From the NCBI RefSeq assembly GCF_003575965.1, contig NZ_QWJJ01000012.1, positions 90,526-154,525 on the forward strand: a stretch of DNA of 64,000 nt, read 5' to 3'. Under the pieces are notes generated by a model, which saw only the letters and a program-made list of their open reading frames with translations, was not told the origin of the DNA and made no database searches. Source of the stretch: Pseudooceanicola sediminis. GTDB taxonomy: Bacteria > Pseudomonadota > Alphaproteobacteria > Rhodobacterales > Rhodobacteraceae. Below, piece after piece: positions 61,415 to 64,000 of the stretch; position 1 is the first letter of the stretch, and each line of letters opens with the position of its first letter. The position numbers and the translations under genes were made by a program.

Positions 61415-62676
61415 AGGATCTGGATACGGATACCCTGGGCGGGCTGGCGCAACAGATTTTCGACGGGGTTCGCGCCCTGTCCAGGGACACGGCAGGCGTC
61501 AGCCGCCCGGCCTTTTCATCGGTCGAAACCGAAACGCTTGCCTGGTTGGCCGATTTCGCCCGCCAGAATGGCCTTCACGTCACCGAGGACGCGGGCCGGA
61601 ACCTGCTGTTCAGCCTGCCTCAGGATGCAAATGCAACGCGATGGACCCTGATCGGCAGCCATGTCGATTCGGTGCCGATGGGGGGCAACTACGACGGCCT
61701 GGCCGGCGTCGCCGCAGGTCTGATCGTATTGATCCGTGCTGCCCGATCGGGGCGCCGATTTCGCAAACCTGTCAAGTGCATCGCCATGCGTGGGGAAGAA
61801 AGCGCCTGGTTCGGGGCGTGCTATCTGGGGTCCAAGATGTTGACGGGGCAGTTGCCAGCCGACGAACTGGCCGCAACGCACAAGGGCGATGACCGTCCGC
61901 TCTCGGCACACCTGCAAGACCTCGGCATCGACACCGCGCCGCTTGCCGCGCATCTGCCGATCTGCGACCTGTCGCGGATCGACGAATACCTTGAGTTGCA
62001 TATCGAGCAAGGCCCCCTCCTGGTCGAACGTGATATTCCTGCCGCTGTCGTTTCCGGCATCCGCGGCAATTTCCGCCATCGCAAGATCCGATGTATCGGT
62101 CAGGCCGGGCACTCAGGTGCCGTACCACGCGCTTACCGGCATGATCCGGTATTGGCCTTTGCGGAACTTATGCACCGCCTTGATTCCACCTGGAGCCACC
62201 TGCAACAGACTGGAGATGACCTGGTTCTGACCTCGGGCATCGTCGGCACGGACCCTGCCAGTCATGCGATTGCCCGCATCCCGGACGAGCTGATGTTCTC
62301 GCTCGATATCCGGTCCCAGGATGCGGAGGTGCTGAACCAGATGCGACGCTATCTGCGTGCGCAGATGGACGACATTTCCCGCAGCCGGGGCGTGCGCTTC
62401 GACACCGGGTCCGAGGTTGCCGTGGCCCCTGCCCTGATGGATGCCACGATCATCGCAGGACTTCAGGACGCCATGCAGCAGGCGACTGGTGACACGTTCA
62501 CCATGGCGTCCGGTGGCGGCCATGACGCTGCCATCTTTGCCCAGGCGGGCATTCCCGCCGGCATGGTCTTCGTGAGGAACCGAAATGGCAGCCATAACCC
62601 CGACGAAGCGATGGAAATCGACGATTTTCTGGTAGGCACCGCCGTCTTATCGACCTATCTGGAGGAGGCACCATGA
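61411..62676 (+). CDS. M20-family Zn-dependent amidohydrolase (N-carbamoyl-L-amino acid hydrolase / allantoate amidohydrolase type)
   Basis: This enzyme hydrolyses N-carbamoyl compounds, releasing CO2 and ammonia. The 421-residue protein has the M20 metal site: His84 in GSHVDSV, Asp95 in GGNYDGLAGV, Glu129/130 in RGEESAWFG, a His in ELHIEQGP and the C-terminal His in SHNPDE. The dimer lid domain (GQAGHSGAVPRAYRHD) is typical of the carbamoylase subgroup. It overlaps pyrD by four bases and pyrE by four bases. In this setting N-carbamoyl-L-aspartate (from dihydroorotate) is a natural substrate, but allantoate and ureidopropionate fit the same family. Confidence 0.88.
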   Translation: MKDLDTDTLGGLAQQIFDGVRALSRDTAGVSRPAFSSVETETLAWLADFARQNGLHVTEDAGRNLLFSLPQDANATRWTLIGSHVDSVPMGGNYDGLAGVAAGLIVLIRAARSGRRFRKPVKCIAMRGEESAWFGACYLGSKMLTGQLPADELAATHKGDDRPLSAHLQDLGIDTAPLAAHLPICDLSRIDEYLELHIEQGPLLVERDIPAAVVSGIRGNFRHRKIRCIGQAGHSGAVPRAYRHDPVLAFAELMHRLDSTWSHLQQTGDDLVLTSGIVGTDPASHAIARIPDELMFSLDIRSQDAEVLNQMRRYLRAQMDDISRSRGVRFDTGSEVAVAPALMDATIIAGLQDAMQQATGDTFTMASGGGHDAAIFAQAGIPAGMVFVRNRNGSHNPDEAMEIDDFLVGTAVLSTYLEEAP

Positions 62677-63383
62677 AAGCCCCCCTCACCATGCCCCTGA
62701 CCGCTGACACCCGCGCCGACTATGCACGCCGGACTGCACTGGCGCTGTTGGACATCGGTGCGGTTGAACTGGCCACGGCACGACCGTTCATCCTGTCGTC
62801 CGGCGTGGCCAGTCCAGTCTACATAAACGTCCGCAAGGTCATCTCGTATCCGGCGATCCGCGACATGCTGATGGGGTTTGCCACCGATATCATCGATCAG
62901 GACATCGGGCGCGACGGAGTCGATGCCATTGCCGGCGCAGAAACCGCCGGAATCCCATTTGCCGCGTGGATCGCGACGCTGACGGGCCTGCCCATGCAAT
63001 ACGTCCGAAAGCGGGCGCAGGGTTTTGGCCCCGGCGCGCATATCGAAGGCGTCTCCTACCCCGGCCAGCGGGTGCTGCTGGTCGAGGATCTGACAACCGA
63101 TGGCGCCTCCAAGATCCGCTTTTGCGAGGCACTGCGACAGGCCGGGACCGAGGTGCGCGATGTGCTGATGCTGTTTCAGTATGATATCTTTGCGCAGACC
63201 CGCAGCGCGCTGAGTGACCACGGATTGCGGCTCCACGCGCTGGCGAATTGGGGGGATATTCTTTCAGCTGCAAAGGATACCAGCCATTTTTCCCACACCG
63301 ACCTGGACCGGATCGAAAGCTTTCTGAATGCGCCGCTCGACTGGTCCGCGGCTAACGGCGGTTCGCGCCGCCTCATTTTCTGA
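62673..63383 (+). CDS. pyrE: Orotate phosphoribosyltransferase (PyrE)
   Basis: PyrE converts orotate and PRPP to orotidine 5'-phosphate. The 236-residue protein has the substrate region FILSSGVASPVYINVRKVIS, the YVRKRAQGFG loop and the PRPP-binding motif LLVEDLTTDGAS at ~135-146. It overlaps the amidohydrolase gene by four bases. The genome probably has a housekeeping pyrE elsewhere (not visible here), so this copy may serve salvage of imported orotate. Confidence 0.92.
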   Translation: MKAPLTMPLTADTRADYARRTALALLDIGAVELATARPFILSSGVASPVYINVRKVISYPAIRDMLMGFATDIIDQDIGRDGVDAIAGAETAGIPFAAWIATLTGLPMQYVRKRAQGFGPGAHIEGVSYPGQRVLLVEDLTTDGASKIRFCEALRQAGTEVRDVLMLFQYDIFAQTRSALSDHGLRLHALANWGDILSAAKDTSHFSHTDLDRIESFLNAPLDWSAANGGSRRLIF

Positions 63384-63398
63384 TTGAAGGATATCCCC

Positions 63399-63719
63399 AT
63401 GTTCACGTTCATCCTTGAAACCCTGAAAGACCAGGGTCGCGGCATTCACGCCTATCGCTCCGCCGCCAAGAGCCTGTTCGAAAAGGCCGCCGAAAGCCCG
63501 GATAACGCCGCCGCCTTTTATATTCTCGCCACCAGCGCGGACACATTTGTCGACCGTCATGAACGGATGCCGATGTCCGCACATGAGCTGGAGCAGACCT
63601 TCGATGCCTTCCAGGCAGATATCATGGCCCTGCAATCAGCGCACGACAGCGACGATGCACAGGCCATCCTCGCAACGCTCAACCGCATTGCAAACGCGCG
63701 GGCCGTGGCCGACGTCTGA
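63399..63719 (+). CDS. Small helical protein of unknown function at the end of the TRAP/pyr operon
   Basis: The 106-residue acidic protein appears wholly helical, with no signal peptide, membrane helix or metal motif that I recognise. Its N-terminus is FTFILETLKDQGRGIHAYRS. GAAGGA precedes the ATG by about ten bases, 15 bases after pyrE, so it belongs to the same operon. It could bind or regulate one of the operon enzymes; there is no direct evidence. Confidence 0.65.
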   Translation: MFTFILETLKDQGRGIHAYRSAAKSLFEKAAESPDNAAAFYILATSADTFVDRHERMPMSAHELEQTFDAFQADIMALQSAHDSDDAQAILATLNRIANARAVADV

Positions 63720-63732
63720 GTGATCGACCTTC

Positions 63733-63756
63733 CATGCGGCGCCCCGGCCCCGCATG
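63733..63756. repeat. Inverted repeat after the TRAP/pyr operon
   Basis: CATGCGG and CCGCATG are exact inverted repeats with a 10-base GC-rich loop, 14 bases after the last stop codon of the operon. There is no T-run after it. It may be a rho-dependent termination aid. Confidence 0.35.
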
Positions 63757-63980
63757 CAAAGACCGCCACCGAACTGTCGCCTTCCCTGCATGTTCCGCGC
63801 CATCTGATGGCCCTGGACCCGGGATTTGAAGTTGCTCCGCTGCCGCACTTCGAATGCGCGTCATGGGTCTTTTTCAGATGACGCGAGGGCATGTGGATCG
63901 GCTTGAAAAGGGCTATGATTTTGGGTTGCGCCTGATTGTATTGGGGGTTAGATCGGGGCTCCACTGCTTAGTGGTTTTGT

Positions 63981-64000
63981 CGCGGGGTGGAGCAGCCCGG
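63981..64000 (+). tRNA. Initiator tRNA-Met (fMet), 5' end only
   Basis: CGCGGGGTGGAGCAGCCCGG matches the acceptor stem and D-arm start of bacterial initiator tRNA-Met: the 5' base C that mispairs with position 72, the GCGGGGU stem and the GAGCAG D-arm. The rest lies beyond the window edge. A small CCACT/AGTGG hairpin with TTTT (63961-63978) sits immediately before it and may end transcription coming from the left. Confidence 0.8.

Overview
The window is a chromosomal segment of a GC-rich alphaproteobacterium, most likely a member of the Rhodobacterales (Roseobacter-type). The evidence is the conserved core block SUV3-like helicase / S4 protein / FdxA ferredoxin / CarD, the neighbouring rpoH-rluD-DUF6476 set, the divergent cobT/cobS pair, and a bcs cellulose operon with PilZ-BcsA, BcsZ and a BcsN-like lipoprotein. 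No rRNA, phage, IS element or CRISPR array was seen. Only the first 20 bases of a tRNA (initiator tRNA-Met) appear, at the extreme right edge.

Layout. (1) 1-18 kb is mostly housekeeping: the end of a PilP-like gene, a KefB/C-type K+/H+ antiporter, cobT and cobS, carD, fdxA, an S4 protein, an SUV3-type helicase, a TPR protein, an SCP2 protein, an alpha/beta hydrolase, a fumarylacetoacetase-family enzyme, an M3 oligoendopeptidase, a Gfo/Idh/MocA oxidoreductase, rpoH, rluD, DUF6476 and a SHOCT protein. (2) 18.7-24 kb holds a TetR regulator divergent from a three-subunit molybdenum aldehyde/xanthine oxidoreductase of PaoABC (YagTSR) type, with a perfect 15-bp palindrome between them, then a cupin. 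(3) 24.5-30.2 kb holds a six-gene operon that mixes a NitT/TauT-type ABC transporter with RutB, RutC and RutD homologues but no RutA, divergent from a LysR regulator. (4) 30.2-49.1 kb is a c-di-GMP and cellulose region: a seven-gene bcs operon (BcsN-like, BcsA, BcsB, BcsZ, TPR protein, lipoprotein, beta-barrel) flanked by three diguanylate cyclases and one GAF-PAS-(degenerate GGDEF)-EAL protein. (5) 49.4-55.4 kb holds a membrane PQQ glucose dehydrogenase, a second NitT/TauT-type ABC operon, and a stretch of decayed coding sequence. (6) 55.7-63.7 kb holds an XRE-family regulator and a tightly packed operon: TRAP transporter (DctPQM), PyrK, class 1B PyrD, an M20 N-carbamoyl-amino-acid-type amidohydrolase, PyrE and a small unknown protein.

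The most interesting candidates are the last operon and the rut-like operon. The last operon combines a TRAP importer with enzymes that interconvert orotate, dihydroorotate and (by inference) N-carbamoyl-aspartate. It resembles a dedicated uptake and salvage or catabolic module for orotate-type pyrimidines rather than the usual biosynthetic set. The rut-like operon has the lower half of the Rut uracil pathway (ureidoacrylate to aminoacrylate to product) tied to an ABC importer but lacks the ring-opening monooxygenase, which suggests import of a ureido compound. The cellulose operon appears to split the usual BcsC exporter into separate TPR and beta-barrel genes with a lipoprotein gene between them.

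All functions are read from sequence motifs and gene order only. No database search was run. Start sites were chosen from ribosome-binding sites and family lengths and can be off by a few codons.
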